A stretch of DNA of 64,000 nt. Origin: Falsiroseomonas bella. Lineage in GTDB: Bacteria; Pseudomonadota; Alphaproteobacteria; Acetobacterales; Acetobacteraceae. The stretch lies in NCBI RefSeq assembly GCF_003173615.1, contig NZ_QGNA01000002.1:558001-622000 (forward strand), written 5' to 3'. The number at the start of each line of letters is the position of its first letter. The stretch's first letter is position 1. Under the pieces are notes generated by a model. That model saw only the letters and a program-made list of their open reading frames with translations, was not told where the DNA came from and made no database searches. The position numbers and the translations under genes are program-made. Shown in pieces: positions 17,271 to 25,658 of this stretch.

Positions 17271-17828
17271 TCAGCTTGGTGTCTCCGTCATGTCGCCGGC
17301 TTCCGCGCTGGGCAGGTCGGCGGGGGCGAGCATGCGCAGGAGCCGTCCGCCGCCCGCCTCCAGCAGCCGCCAGGGCAGGGCGACGCTGAACTCGGTGAGC
17401 GTCGCGGTCGGGTAGGAGAGGGCGAGCCGCGCGGCCATCGGCCCGCCGCCGGCCATCCCGGCCGGGCCGACAAGGGCCATCGCCAACTCGTGCAGACCGG
17501 GATTGTGGCCGATCAGCAGCACGCTCCGCGCGGTCTCCCGCACGCCGCGCAGCGTCTCCAGCAGCGTCTGCCAGGGGGCGAGGTAGAGCGCGTCCATCGG
17601 CTCGACCAGCGGCGAGCCGTCGAGCGGCCCGATCGCCTCCAGCGTCTGCAGGGTGCGGCGGGCGGAGGAGACGAGCACCACGTCCGGCGCCAGGCCGAGC
17701 TCGCGCATCGCCTCGGCCATGGCGGCGGCGTTGCGGCGGCCGCGCGCATTGATCGGCCGCGCATGGTCCGGCAGGCGCGGATCGTCCCAGGAGGACTTGG
17801 CGTGCCGCAGCAGCAGCAATTGTCGCAT
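17271..17828 (-). CDS. sixA: SixA-type phosphohistidine phosphatase (histidine phosphatase superfamily)
   Basis: 185 residues starting MRQLLLLRHAKSSWDD. The RHA(K) motif holds the phospho-accepting His; the second catalytic His is in LLIGHNPGLHELA. SixA removes phosphate from His-phosphorylated proteins such as HPt domains or PTSNtr components. The assigned start removes an upstream low-quality extension, and the ATG fits the family N-terminus exactly. First gene of a pair with the CYTH/CHAD gene, and divergent from the SDR at 17933 with about 100 nt between. Confidence 0.9.
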   Translation of the reverse strand: MRQLLLLRHAKSSWDDPRLPDHARPINARGRRNAAAMAEAMRELGLAPDVVLVSSARRTLQTLEAIGPLDGSPLVEPMDALYLAPWQTLLETLRGVRETARSVLLIGHNPGLHELAMALVGPAGMAGGGPMAARLALSYPTATLTEFSVALPWRLLEAGGGRLLRMLAPADLPSAEAGDMTETPS

Positions 17829-17932
17829 GGGCCGGCATCCTAAGCACGGTCGCGGGCGCCTGTCTGCCTCGGCGGGGTTTCCGTCGTGAGGGACCACCCC
17901 ATCTGCGGCCGGCCTGGGGAGTTGAGCGGGGT

Positions 17933-18655
17933 ATGTCGGGACGGATCTTGGTGTTCGGCGCAACCGGCGGGATCGGCGGCGCGCTGGCGCGGCGGCTGGC
18001 CGCGCGCGGGGCGGCGCCATTCCTGGTGGCGCGGGATGCGGCGAGACTGCAGGCGCTGGCGGACGAGCTTGGCGCCGGCTGGCAGGCGGCGGATGTGACG
18101 GACGCCGCGGCCCTGCGCAGCGCGGTGGCGGCGGCAGGCAGCCCGCTGGCGGGGCTGGCCTTCTGCGTCGGCTCGATCCTGCTCAAGCCGCTGGCACGCC
18201 TTACCGAGGCGGATTTCGCCGAAACCTTCCGGCTGAACGCCCTGGCGCCCGCGCTGGCCGTGCAGGCCGCGCAGCCTGCCCTGGCGGCGGGTCGCGGCAG
18301 CGTGGTGCTGTTCTCCTCCGTCGCGGCGCGCCGCGGTTTCCCGAACCACGCCGCGATCGGCGCGGCCAAGGCGGCGGTCGAGGGGCTGGCGGTGTCGCTG
18401 GCGGCGGAACTCGCCCCCAACGTCCGGGTGAACGTCGTCGCGCCGAGCCTGACGAAAACGCAACTCGCGGAGCCCTTGACCCGCAGCCCGCAGATGGCAG
18501 AGGCCATCGCGAAGCAGCACCCGATGCAGCGCCTCGGCGAGGCGGAGGATGCGGCTGCCCTGGCGGACTTCCTGCTCTCCGACGCGGCGGGCTGGATGAC
18601 CGGCCAGGTGATCGGGGTGGATGGCGGGCGCGGGGCGCTGGCCGGGAAGGGATGA
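17933..18655 (+). CDS. Short-chain dehydrogenase/reductase lacking the catalytic Tyr
   Basis: 240 residues with a full Rossmann SDR fold: GATGGIGGALA dinucleotide motif, cofactor Arg (VARDAARL), active-site Ser (VVLFSSVAARRGFP) and C-terminal GQVIGVDGG. The YxxxK motif is changed: the segment PNHAAIGAAKAAVEGL keeps Lys but has Ile at the Tyr position. Such NHAAI-x-AAK proteins form a divergent SDR subgroup of unknown substrate. The following exported protein starts 4 nt after this stop, so the two are cotranscribed. Confidence 0.88.
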   Translation: MSGRILVFGATGGIGGALARRLAARGAAPFLVARDAARLQALADELGAGWQAADVTDAAALRSAVAAAGSPLAGLAFCVGSILLKPLARLTEADFAETFRLNALAPALAVQAAQPALAAGRGSVVLFSSVAARRGFPNHAAIGAAKAAVEGLAVSLAAELAPNVRVNVVAPSLTKTQLAEPLTRSPQMAEAIAKQHPMQRLGEAEDAAALADFLLSDAAGWMTGQVIGVDGGRGALAGKG

Positions 18656-18659
18656 GCGA

Positions 18660-19268
18660 ATGCTGCTGCGCCGTGCACTGTTCGGGCTTGCGCTGCTGCC
18701 GCTGCTGGACGACCGGGCGCTGGCCGCGCCGGCCGACCTCGCCTTCAAGGTGATCCGGGAGGGGCGGGAGGTCGGCACGCATCGCGTGACCTTCCGCGAC
18801 GATGGCGGGCTGCTGCGCGCCCGCAGCCAGGTGCGCATCGCCATCACCCTCGCGGGCTTCACGGTGTTCCGATACAGCCACGAGACCGAGGAAGCCTGGC
18901 AAGGCGAGCGGCTGGTCGGGCTGGCCAGCCGCCTGGATCGCAACGGGCGGCAGAGCGGCTGCGAGGTGCGCGCGGAAGGCGACGGGCTACGCCTGCGTGG
19001 CTCCGCCGGTGACGTCCTGCTGCCGGCCGCGGCGGCCCCCCTGACCTGGTGGCGCGCGGCGAGCTTCGCGCCCGGCGTTCCGCTGTTCGACCCGCGCGAG
19101 GGGCGCCCGGTGGAGCCGCGGTTGGAACGGCGGCCGGAAGCGGGCGGGCAGCGCGTGACGCTGGTCGGCGGGGAGGGGGCGGTGATCCTCTACGACGGCC
19201 GCGGCGCCTGGGTGGGGTTCGAGACCACCGGCGAGGATGGCAGCGCGATCCGGTATGCGCGGGGGTAG
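18660..19268 (+). CDS. Exported DUF6134-like hypothetical protein
   Basis: 202 residues. MLLRRALFGLALLPLL is a signal peptide with a likely cleavage after ALAA. The mature part is beta-rich (FKVIREGREVGTHRVTFR, VFRYSHETEEAW, GERLVGLASRLDRNG), resembling small periplasmic proteins of the DUF6134 type; I assign that family from memory of the pattern and not with certainty. The ATG at 18660 follows AAGGGATGAGCGA, directly after the SDR stop. The next gene (photolyase) overlaps its 3' end by up to 14 nt, so SDR, this gene and the photolyase appear to be one transcript. Confidence 0.75.
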   Translation: MLLRRALFGLALLPLLDDRALAAPADLAFKVIREGREVGTHRVTFRDDGGLLRARSQVRIAITLAGFTVFRYSHETEEAWQGERLVGLASRLDRNGRQSGCEVRAEGDGLRLRGSAGDVLLPAAAAPLTWWRAASFAPGVPLFDPREGRPVEPRLERRPEAGGQRVTLVGGEGAVILYDGRGAWVGFETTGEDGSAIRYARG

Positions 19269-20856
19269 CGCCCGCGCCCGCCGGGAGGCTTCCGGGCCGG
19301 CCCTGCGTGTCGTCCTCGGCGACCAATGCTCCGACACGCTCAGCGCGCTGGACGGCATGGGCGCCGAAGACGTCGTGCTGATGGCGGAGGTGCGGGCGGA
19401 GTGCACCTATGTCCGCCACCACAAGCAGAAGATCGCGCTGGTGCTCTCCGCGATGCGTCACTTCGCGGCGCGGCTGCGCGCCCGCGGCCTGCGCGTGGAC
19501 TACGTGACGCTCGACGATGCCGCCAACACGCAGACCCTGGCCGGCGAGGTGGCGCGCGCGGCGACGCGGCACGGCGCAACGCGGATCGTCTGCACCCATC
19601 CCGGCGAGTGGCGCGTGCTGCAGGACATGCGGGGCTGGGAGGCGGCGACGGGCCTGCCGGTGGAGATGCGGGAGGATACCCGCTTCCTCTGCACGCTCGA
19701 CCGCTTCCGCGCCTGGGCAGGCACGCGCAAGCAGCTGCGCATGGAATTCTTCTACCGCGAGATGCGGCGCGAGAGCGGCATCCTGATGGAGGCGCCGGAC
19801 CAGCCGACGGGCGGGCAGTGGAACTTCGACCACGACAACCGCGCGGCACTGCCGAAGGGCATGGTGCCGCCGAAGCCGCGGCGCTTTCCGCCCGACGCCG
19901 TGACGCGGGATGTCATGGCGCTGGTCGCGCGCGCATTCCCCGACCATTTCGGCGCGCTCGACGCCTTCGCCTGGCCGGTGACGGCCGAGGACGCGGAGGC
20001 CGCGCTCGAGGATTTCGTCGCGCATCGGCTGCCCGATTTCGGCAGCTACCAGGACGCGATGGCGGAAGGCGAGCCCACGCTGTTCCACGCGCTGATCGGC
20101 GCGGCGCTGAATGTCGGCATCCTCGATCCGCGCGAGGCCTGCGCGGCGGCGGAGCGGGCGTATCGCCGTGGCGATGCGCCGCTGAACGCGGTGGAGGGGT
20201 TCGTGCGGCAGATTCTCGGCTGGCGGGAATATGTGCGCGGCATCTACTGGCTGCGGATGCCGGCCTATCGCGAGACCAATGCGCTGGAGGCGCGCCGGAA
20301 ACTGCCCTGGTTCTACTGGTCGGGCGAGACGGAGATGGCCTGCCTGCGCGCCGCCATCGGCCAGACCCGTGACCTCGCCTATGCGCATCACATCCAGCGG
20401 CTGATGGTGACGGGCAATTTCGCACTGCTCGCCGGGCTCGATCCGGCCGAGGTGAACGAGTGGTACATGGTCGTCTATGCCGACGCCTATGAATGGGTGG
20501 AGCTGCCCAACACGCATGGCATGGCACTGCATGCCGATGGCGGGGTGATGGCGTCGAAGCCCTATGCGGCGAGCGGCGCCTACATCAACCGCATGTCGGA
20601 CCATTGCCGCGGCTGCGCCTTCGACGTGAAGGCGGCGACGGGCGCGCGCGCGTGCCCGTTCAACTTCCTCTACTGGGATTTCATCGCGCGCCATGCGGAG
20701 CGGCTGGCGCGCAACCCCCGCATGGCGATGCCGCTGCGTACGCTGGCGAAGATGGACCCGGTGAAGGTCCGCGCGATGCGCGACCAGGCACGCGCCTTCC
20801 TCGACGGGCTGGACGCGGGGGCGGAGCCGGCGGGAGCGCAGGCGCGGCTGTTGTAG
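19255..20856 (+). CDS. Iron-sulfur bacterial cryptochrome/(6-4) photolyase (PhrB/CryB type)
   Basis: About 533 residues, the length typical of FeS-BCP proteins. N-terminal Rossmann antenna domain (LRVVLGDQCSDTL, VRHHKQKIALVLSAMRH), then a helical FAD domain (FHALIGAALNVGIL, VEGFVRQILGWREYVRGIYW, NTHGMALHADGG). The four [4Fe-4S] cysteines are present: one in EMACLRAA, two in DHCRGCAFD and one in ARACPFNF. Members repair (6-4) photoproducts or act as blue-light receptors. The exact start is unsure: ATG at 19255 overlaps the preceding gene, and 19237 is also possible. It is one of two photolyases within 5 kb. Confidence 0.93.
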   Translation: MRGGSARARREASGPALRVVLGDQCSDTLSALDGMGAEDVVLMAEVRAECTYVRHHKQKIALVLSAMRHFAARLRARGLRVDYVTLDDAANTQTLAGEVARAATRHGATRIVCTHPGEWRVLQDMRGWEAATGLPVEMREDTRFLCTLDRFRAWAGTRKQLRMEFFYREMRRESGILMEAPDQPTGGQWNFDHDNRAALPKGMVPPKPRRFPPDAVTRDVMALVARAFPDHFGALDAFAWPVTAEDAEAALEDFVAHRLPDFGSYQDAMAEGEPTLFHALIGAALNVGILDPREACAAAERAYRRGDAPLNAVEGFVRQILGWREYVRGIYWLRMPAYRETNALEARRKLPWFYWSGETEMACLRAAIGQTRDLAYAHHIQRLMVTGNFALLAGLDPAEVNEWYMVVYADAYEWVELPNTHGMALHADGGVMASKPYAASGAYINRMSDHCRGCAFDVKAATGARACPFNFLYWDFIARHAERLARNPRMAMPLRTLAKMDPVKVRAMRDQARAFLDGLDAGAEPAGAQARLL

Positions 20857-20897
20857 GCGCAATCCATTCGGCTCAGTCGGTCGCGCCCCCACCCCGA

Positions 20898-20921
20898 CCC
20901 TCCCCCGCACGCGGGGGAGGG
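20898..20921. terminator. Perfect GC palindrome between convergent genes
   Basis: CCCTCCCCCGC and GCGGGGGAGGG separated by two bases, centred between the photolyase and polyphosphate kinase 2 stops. Symmetric, so it could stop transcription from both sides. Similar CCCCCGC-xx-GCGGGGG elements are dispersed in many alphaproteobacterial genomes; only one copy is seen here. Confidence 0.55.
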
Positions 20922-20931
20922 AGAATGAGGG

Positions 20932-21915
20932 TCAGCCCCGTGCGCGGCGCTGCTCGGGGTGCAGCGCCGCGCCCAGGATGTGCGCGCTTTTCCCGATCAC
21001 ATGCGCCGCGCCGCCGACGATCAGCGGATCGGGCGTGTGCACCACCGCGGCGTCCTTGCCCGGATAGGGCAGCACATCCAGGAAGTGGCGCATCGCCTCC
21101 AGCCGGGCGCGGCGCTTGTCGTTCGACTTCACGATGGTCCAGGGCGCGTCGGCGGTGTCGGTGTAGAAGAACATCGCCTCCTTCGCCTCGGTGTAGTCGT
21201 CCCACTTGTCGAGGCTCGCCTTGTCGATCGGCGAGAGCTTCCACTGCTTCAGCGGATCGGTCCCGCGCGATTCGAAGCGGCGCAGCTGCTCGTCGCGCGT
21301 CACGCTGAACCAGAACTTGAACAGCCGGATGCCGCTGCGCACCAGCATGCGTTCCAGGTCGGGCGCCTGGCGCATGAATTCGAGGTAGTCGGTGGGCGAG
21401 CAGAAGCCCATCACGCGCTCCACGCCCGCGCGGTTGTACCAGGAGCGGTCGAAGAAGACCATTTCGCCGCCCGCGGGCAGGTGCTCCACATAGCGCTGGA
21501 AATACCATTGCGTGCGCTCGCGCTCCGAAGGCTTCTCCAGCGCGACGACGCGCGCCCCGCGCGGATTGAGATGCTCCATGAAGCGCTTGATCGTGCCGCC
21601 CTTGCCCGCGGCGTCGCGGCCCTCGAACAGGATCACCACGCGCTCGCCGGCGGCTTTCACCCAGGCCTGCGCCTTCAGCAGCTCGACCTGCAGCGGCGTG
21701 ACGCGCTGGAGGTATTCCTTTTCCGTCAGCCGCGTGGCGTAGGGATACTCGCCCGTCTCGAAGCTGCGCCGCACCGCTTCCGGATCGTGGCGGAGCGCCG
21801 CGGCGCGCGGCGGGCGTGTCAGCTCGGCCGCGGCGCCGCCGATGCTGCGCGCGCCCTCCGGCGCCGTCTCGGGGCTGGCGGCGGGGGCCGGCGGGCGGGC
21901 GATATCGTCTGGCAT
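20932..21915 (-). CDS. ppk2: Polyphosphate kinase 2
   Basis: 327 residues from MPDDIARPP at 21915, which has GGAGG 8 nt upstream; an upstream ATG at 21981 lacks this. PPK2 uses polyphosphate to phosphorylate nucleoside di- or monophosphates. Motifs: Walker A FEGRDAAGKGG, Walker B region FFDRSWYNRAGVERVMGF and the lid KPSERERTQWYFQRYV, plus SNDKRRARLEAMRHFL near the end. Single PPK2 domain. The N-terminal 45 residues are Pro/Ala-rich and probably disordered. Monocistronic, convergent with the photolyase. Confidence 0.95.
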   Translation of the reverse strand: MPDDIARPPAPAASPETAPEGARSIGGAAAELTRPPRAAALRHDPEAVRRSFETGEYPYATRLTEKEYLQRVTPLQVELLKAQAWVKAAGERVVILFEGRDAAGKGGTIKRFMEHLNPRGARVVALEKPSERERTQWYFQRYVEHLPAGGEMVFFDRSWYNRAGVERVMGFCSPTDYLEFMRQAPDLERMLVRSGIRLFKFWFSVTRDEQLRRFESRGTDPLKQWKLSPIDKASLDKWDDYTEAKEAMFFYTDTADAPWTIVKSNDKRRARLEAMRHFLDVLPYPGKDAAVVHTPDPLIVGGAAHVIGKSAHILGAALHPEQRRARG

Positions 21916-22014
21916 GGACGCCTCCGGTCGGTTGCGACCGGCGCAGTCTGCACCCGGCGCGGGTGCCTCGGGCTGATCCATGTCAATCCGATGACAGTTT
22001 CTGACCGCGCCGCG

Positions 22015-22746
22015 TCAGGCCCAGGAGGGCAGGTCGATCCAGGCCAGATGCCCGCCCTTGCCAGCGCCGCAATCGAGGAAGACGCACCGGCCGCCCAGCA
22101 GCCCGTCGGTGACATAGGGACGGCCATCGGTGGACCGCCGCTCATGGCCGCAGACCACCAGCATGTCGCGCGGGATCCGGTCCACCCAGTCATGCAGCCG
22201 CTCCGGCGAGCCGTCCGGCCGCGTCCGGCCGGTGACCTGACCGTAGATGGCGCGGGTGACGAGCCCGGCGGGGCGCGTCGCGCCGGCATCGGGGGGCGGG
22301 GCGGCGTGCAGCATGCCGGGATGGAAGCCGCCATGGACGAAGACGCGGCCGCCGTCGCGGATCCAGGCCGGGGCGCGGGCGATCTCGGCGATGGCGCGGG
22401 CCTTCAGCGCCTCCCCGTCCGGTGCTGCGTCGAGCTGCGTGAGCGTGCGGCCGAGGCCCTCGGCCTGGATACGGACGGGTGATCCGATCAACGCCCGGCG
22501 CAGCTTGTGGTCGTGGTTCCCCAGCAGGAACAGGCCCTGGCCGGCATCCATCAGCGCGAACATCCGGCGCAGCACGCCGGGGCTGTCCGGTCCGTGGTCG
22601 GTGAGGTCGCCGAGCTGCAGGACGAACATGTCCTGGGCCAGGGCGCCTTCGACCGCTGCGCCGAAGGCCTCGGCCTCGCCATGCACGTCGGCCACCACGC
22701 GCAGCCCGGCGAAGCCGCGCCAGACATGGCCGGGCGGCCCGCTCAC
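22015..22746 (-). CDS. Calcineurin-like metallophosphoesterase (PPP-type)
   Basis: 243 residues. The GTG start overlaps the photolyase stop (GTGA), giving translational coupling. All five metal motifs are visible: ADVHGE, LGDLTDHGPDS, LLGNHDHKL, VHGGFHPG and CGHERR. The GDxTDHG/GNHD pattern resembles bacterial serine/threonine phosphatases and ApaH-like enzymes, so substrate may be protein phosphate, a dinucleoside polyphosphate or a nucleotide. It follows phrB in a two-gene operon. Confidence 0.88.
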   Translation of the reverse strand: MSGPPGHVWRGFAGLRVVADVHGEAEAFGAAVEGALAQDMFVLQLGDLTDHGPDSPGVLRRMFALMDAGQGLFLLGNHDHKLRRALIGSPVRIQAEGLGRTLTQLDAAPDGEALKARAIAEIARAPAWIRDGGRVFVHGGFHPGMLHAAPPPDAGATRPAGLVTRAIYGQVTGRTRPDGSPERLHDWVDRIPRDMLVVCGHERRSTDGRPYVTDGLLGGRCVFLDCGAGKGGHLAWIDLPSWA

Positions 22747-24188
22747 GCCGCGTCCGCGCTGTCCGGGCGGAGCGCGGCGAGCGCCGCAAGCGCCCGCGCC
22801 CGCCCCTCGGCCGCGTCCACGACGGGCCGGGGATAGTCGTGCCCGAGCCGCAGGCCGGCGGCGGCGAGCACCGGCGCCGGGGCTTCCCAGGGGCGGTGGA
22901 TGAAGGCGTCGGGCAGCCTCGCGAGCTCCGGCACCCAGCGGCGCACATAGGCGCCCGCGGGGTCGAACTTCTCGCCCTGCAGCACGGGGTTGAACACGCG
23001 GAAATAGGGCGCGGCGTCGGTGCCGCAGCCCGCCACCCACTGCCAGGAGGCGCTGTTGGAGGCGAGGTCGGCGTCGAGCAGCGTGTCCCAGAACCAGGCG
23101 GCGCCGTCGCGCCAGGGCTGCAGCAGGTGCTTCACCAGCAGGCTCGCCGCCACCATGCGCACGCGGTTGTGCATCCAGCCGCTGCGCCAGAGCTGGCGCA
23201 TGCCGGCATCCACGATGGGATAGCCGGTGCGGCCCTGCTGCCAGGCCGCCAGCAGCGGCGCATGCGGCTGCCAGGGAAATTTTTCGTAGGCCGGCCTGAG
23301 GCAGCGCTCCGGCAGCTCGGGCCGGTGCCAGAGCAGGTGATACGAGAATTCCCGCCAGAGGATCTCCTTCAGGAAGGTCTCCGCGCCGCTGCCCTGCGCC
23401 GCCTGGCTTGCGGCATTCCAGACTTGCCGCGCAGAAACCTCGCCCCAGCGGAGATGCGGCGACAGGCCGGAGGATCCCTCGACGCCGGGCAGGTTGCGCG
23501 CTGCGTCGTAGCGGGCGATCGGGCCGGCGGCGAAGCGGGCGAGGCGTGCCTGGGCCCCGGCCTCGCCGGGCTGCCAATGGGCGGGGAACCCCGCGGCCCA
23601 GTCGGGCTCGCCGGCGACGGGGTAGAGGCCGAGGCTGTCCAGCGTCTCCCCGCCCGCGGGCGGCTCGGCGCCCGGGATGGCGGCGGGAGCGGGCAGGGGC
23701 ATTCCAGGCTCGCCCGCCGCCAGCATGGCCTTCGCGAAGGGGGTGTAGACGGCATATGGCTTCCCGCTGCCGGAACCGAAGCCATGCGGCTCCCGCAGCA
23801 CGACCGTGGTGTGCAGCCGCAGCGCCCGGCCGGCATCCTGCAGCGCCTCATGCACGCGGCGCGACTGGTCCCGCGCCCAGGGCTCGACGGCGCGCCCGGC
23901 ATGGACGGTGGCGGCGCCAAGGCCGGCCGCAAGCGCCGGCAGGATGGTCTCGGCACGGCCCTTGGCGAGCAGCAGCGGCGCGCCGCGGCCGGCGAGGCTT
24001 TCGGCAAGGGAGGCGAGGCTCTGCCTGAGCCACCAGCGGCTCGCCCCACCATAGGCCTGGGCGCCCGCCGCCCCGTCGTCCAGCACGAAGACCGGCAGCA
24101 CGCGCCCGCCCCCCTCCAGCGCCGCAGCCAGGGCGGCATGGTCGGCGAGGCGGAGGTCGTGGCGGAACCAGAGAAGCTGAGTCGTCAT
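22743..24188 (-). CDS. phrB: Deoxyribodipyrimidine photolyase, class I CPD type
   Basis: 481 residues starting MTTQLLWFRHDLRLADH. An N-terminal antenna-binding Rossmann domain is followed by the FAD domain: LSPHLRWGEVSARQVW, ILWREFSYHLLWHRPELPE, GYPIVDAGMRQLW followed by RSGWMHNRVRMV, DTLLDADLASNSASWQW and CGTDAAPYFRVFNP. These are diagnostic for class I CPD photolyases that use light to split cyclobutane pyrimidine dimers. Coupled by a 4-nt overlap to a metallophosphoesterase. The start was set at the family N-terminus rather than the upstream in-frame ATG. Confidence 0.95.
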   Translation of the reverse strand: MTTQLLWFRHDLRLADHAALAAALEGGGRVLPVFVLDDGAAGAQAYGGASRWWLRQSLASLAESLAGRGAPLLLAKGRAETILPALAAGLGAATVHAGRAVEPWARDQSRRVHEALQDAGRALRLHTTVVLREPHGFGSGSGKPYAVYTPFAKAMLAAGEPGMPLPAPAAIPGAEPPAGGETLDSLGLYPVAGEPDWAAGFPAHWQPGEAGAQARLARFAAGPIARYDAARNLPGVEGSSGLSPHLRWGEVSARQVWNAASQAAQGSGAETFLKEILWREFSYHLLWHRPELPERCLRPAYEKFPWQPHAPLLAAWQQGRTGYPIVDAGMRQLWRSGWMHNRVRMVAASLLVKHLLQPWRDGAAWFWDTLLDADLASNSASWQWVAGCGTDAAPYFRVFNPVLQGEKFDPAGAYVRRWVPELARLPDAFIHRPWEAPAPVLAAAGLRLGHDYPRPVVDAAEGRARALAALAALRPDSADAA

Positions 24189-24341
24189 GCCGGGGAATGT
24201 GGGGCGGCGGCGCCGGAACGGGAGCATCCGGCGACGACGGCGCTGAACCAATCCGCCGGGGCGGCGTTTCCAGCGCGTTCGGACGGGCCTGCAACGAGGC
24301 TGGCAGGCCCCCGCAACCCATCAACTGATAAGGATGATGAC

Positions 24342-24935
24342 ATGACCTCCCTGAAGAGGCGTGGGTTCCTCGCGTTCGGCTCCCTTGCCGCCGGCTCGCT
24401 GGCCGCCCCCGCCGCCTTGCGCGCCCAGCCGCAATCCGCGCGCACGCTCGCCGACACCCTGGCCGCCGACACGCGCTTCTCGCGGTTCCTGGACCTGATC
24501 GTCCGGCTGAGCGCGCAGTCGCTGTTCCAGCAGGCGGCGCCCATGACAGTGTTCGCGCCGGTGGACCAGGCATTCATGGGCGCCCCGGCCGGCCTGCTGC
24601 AGGACCTGGTGGGCACCGTCGGCTCGGGCAACACGACCAATGACTCCGAGAACCAGCGCGGGCTGGCGCTGATCCGCAACCACATGGTCGCCGGCGCCTT
24701 CTCGCCGCAGCAGCTGGCCGGCAACGACCGGCGGCTGGCGAGCGTGAATGGCGGCGACCTGCAGATCTCCGGCGCGCCCGGCAGCCTGACGATCCGCAAC
24801 CCCGCTCCGGGCACTCAGATCGGTGCCTTCGGCGCGGCCGGCATGCAGGCCGCGCTGCCGGCGCAGGTGCTTGGCAGCCCGGTGCTGGCCAGCAACGGGG
24901 TGATCTACCCGATCAGCCAGATCATCTGGCCGTGA
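24342..24935 (+). CDS. Exported fasciclin (FAS1) domain protein
   Basis: 197 residues. The N-terminus MTSLKRRGFLAFGSLAAGSL is Tat-like (RRGFLA) with a cleavage site near LRAQP. A single FAS1 domain follows: ARTLADTLAADTRFSRFLD, MTVFAPVDQAFM, IRNHMVAGAF, then a GVIYPISQIIWP end. FAS1 proteins mediate cell-surface or matrix adhesion; a bacterial single-domain form would be periplasmic or surface bound. AAGGATGATGAC just before the ATG supplies the ribosome binding site. Divergent from phrB. Confidence 0.9.
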   Translation: MTSLKRRGFLAFGSLAAGSLAAPAALRAQPQSARTLADTLAADTRFSRFLDLIVRLSAQSLFQQAAPMTVFAPVDQAFMGAPAGLLQDLVGTVGSGNTTNDSENQRGLALIRNHMVAGAFSPQQLAGNDRRLASVNGGDLQISGAPGSLTIRNPAPGTQIGAFGAAGMQAALPAQVLGSPVLASNGVIYPISQIIWP

Positions 24936-24965
24936 CGGCGTGGCGATGGCCTGGCGGCGGCGCCG

Positions 24966-25658
24966 TCAGGCCATCGCGCCCGCCGCATGCCGCAGCGGGC
25001 CGGTCGGGAAGCTGAACAGGCGGCCGCTGCCGAGCAGGAAGGCTCGGCCCCCGCGCGGAAAAAGCCGCGCGATCGCCGGATCGGCGATGTCGAGCCCGCC
25101 GGTGTAGGCGCCGAAGGCCGGCAGCAGCAGGCGCTTCGCGTCGGCGACGAAGCAGGGCCGCGTCACGCCGCCGGCTCGCGTCGGCATGGTGGCCTTCGGG
25201 TGGAAATGGCCCGAAAGCTCGCCCGTGGCGCCGGGCTGCGCGACGTGCCGGAAGACCAGCCGCTCCAGCCGCCATTCCGCGACCGCGATGCCCGGCAGCC
25301 CCACCGGCGGCGCCGGATCGTGGTTGCCCAGCACCCAGACCACCTCGATCCCGCCGAGAAGGCGCAGCAGCAGCGCGGCGTCGCCTGGCGAAAGGCGCGT
25401 GCAGCCCGTCGCGTCATGAAAACTGTCGCCGAGCAGCACCAGGCGCTGCGGCCGCCAGCGCCGAAGCGCGAGGCCGAGGCGCTCAAGCGTCTCCTTCGTG
25501 TCGTAGGGCGGCAGCATCGCGCCGCGCGCGGCGAAGTGGCTGCCCTTCTCGAGATGCAGGTCGGACACCGCCAGCAGCTTCTGGGCGGGCCAGGCGACAT
25601 GGCCGGCGGGATCGAGCATCAGGCGCTCGCCGGCGAGGTGGATGGGCGCGGCGATCAT
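24966..25658 (-). CDS. pdeM: Ligase-associated DNA damage response endonuclease PdeM
   Basis: 230 residues, calcineurin-like fold: AVSDLHLEKGSHFA, LLGDSFHDATG, WVLGNHDPAPP, ELSGHFHPKA. This matches the PdeM family found with an Lhr-like helicase, an MBL exonuclease and an ATP-dependent ligase. Its ATG overlaps the helicase stop (ATGA), so the pair is cotranscribed from the helicase. The two other members of the set lie in a divergent pair at 29589-32254. Role: nucleolytic processing in a repair pathway, by family. Confidence 0.92.
   Translation of the reverse strand: MIAAPIHLAGERLMLDPAGHVAWPAQKLLAVSDLHLEKGSHFAARGAMLPPYDTKETLERLGLALRRWRPQRLVLLGDSFHDATGCTRLSPGDAALLLRLLGGIEVVWVLGNHDPAPPVGLPGIAVAEWRLERLVFRHVAQPGATGELSGHFHPKATMPTRAGGVTRPCFVADAKRLLLPAFGAYTGGLDIADPAIARLFPRGGRAFLLGSGRLFSFPTGPLRHAAGAMA

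Noticed and set aside
20898-20921. GC palindrome as a member of a repeat family
   Set aside because: Only one copy in the window, so a dispersed repeat cannot be shown; kept as a terminator candidate.
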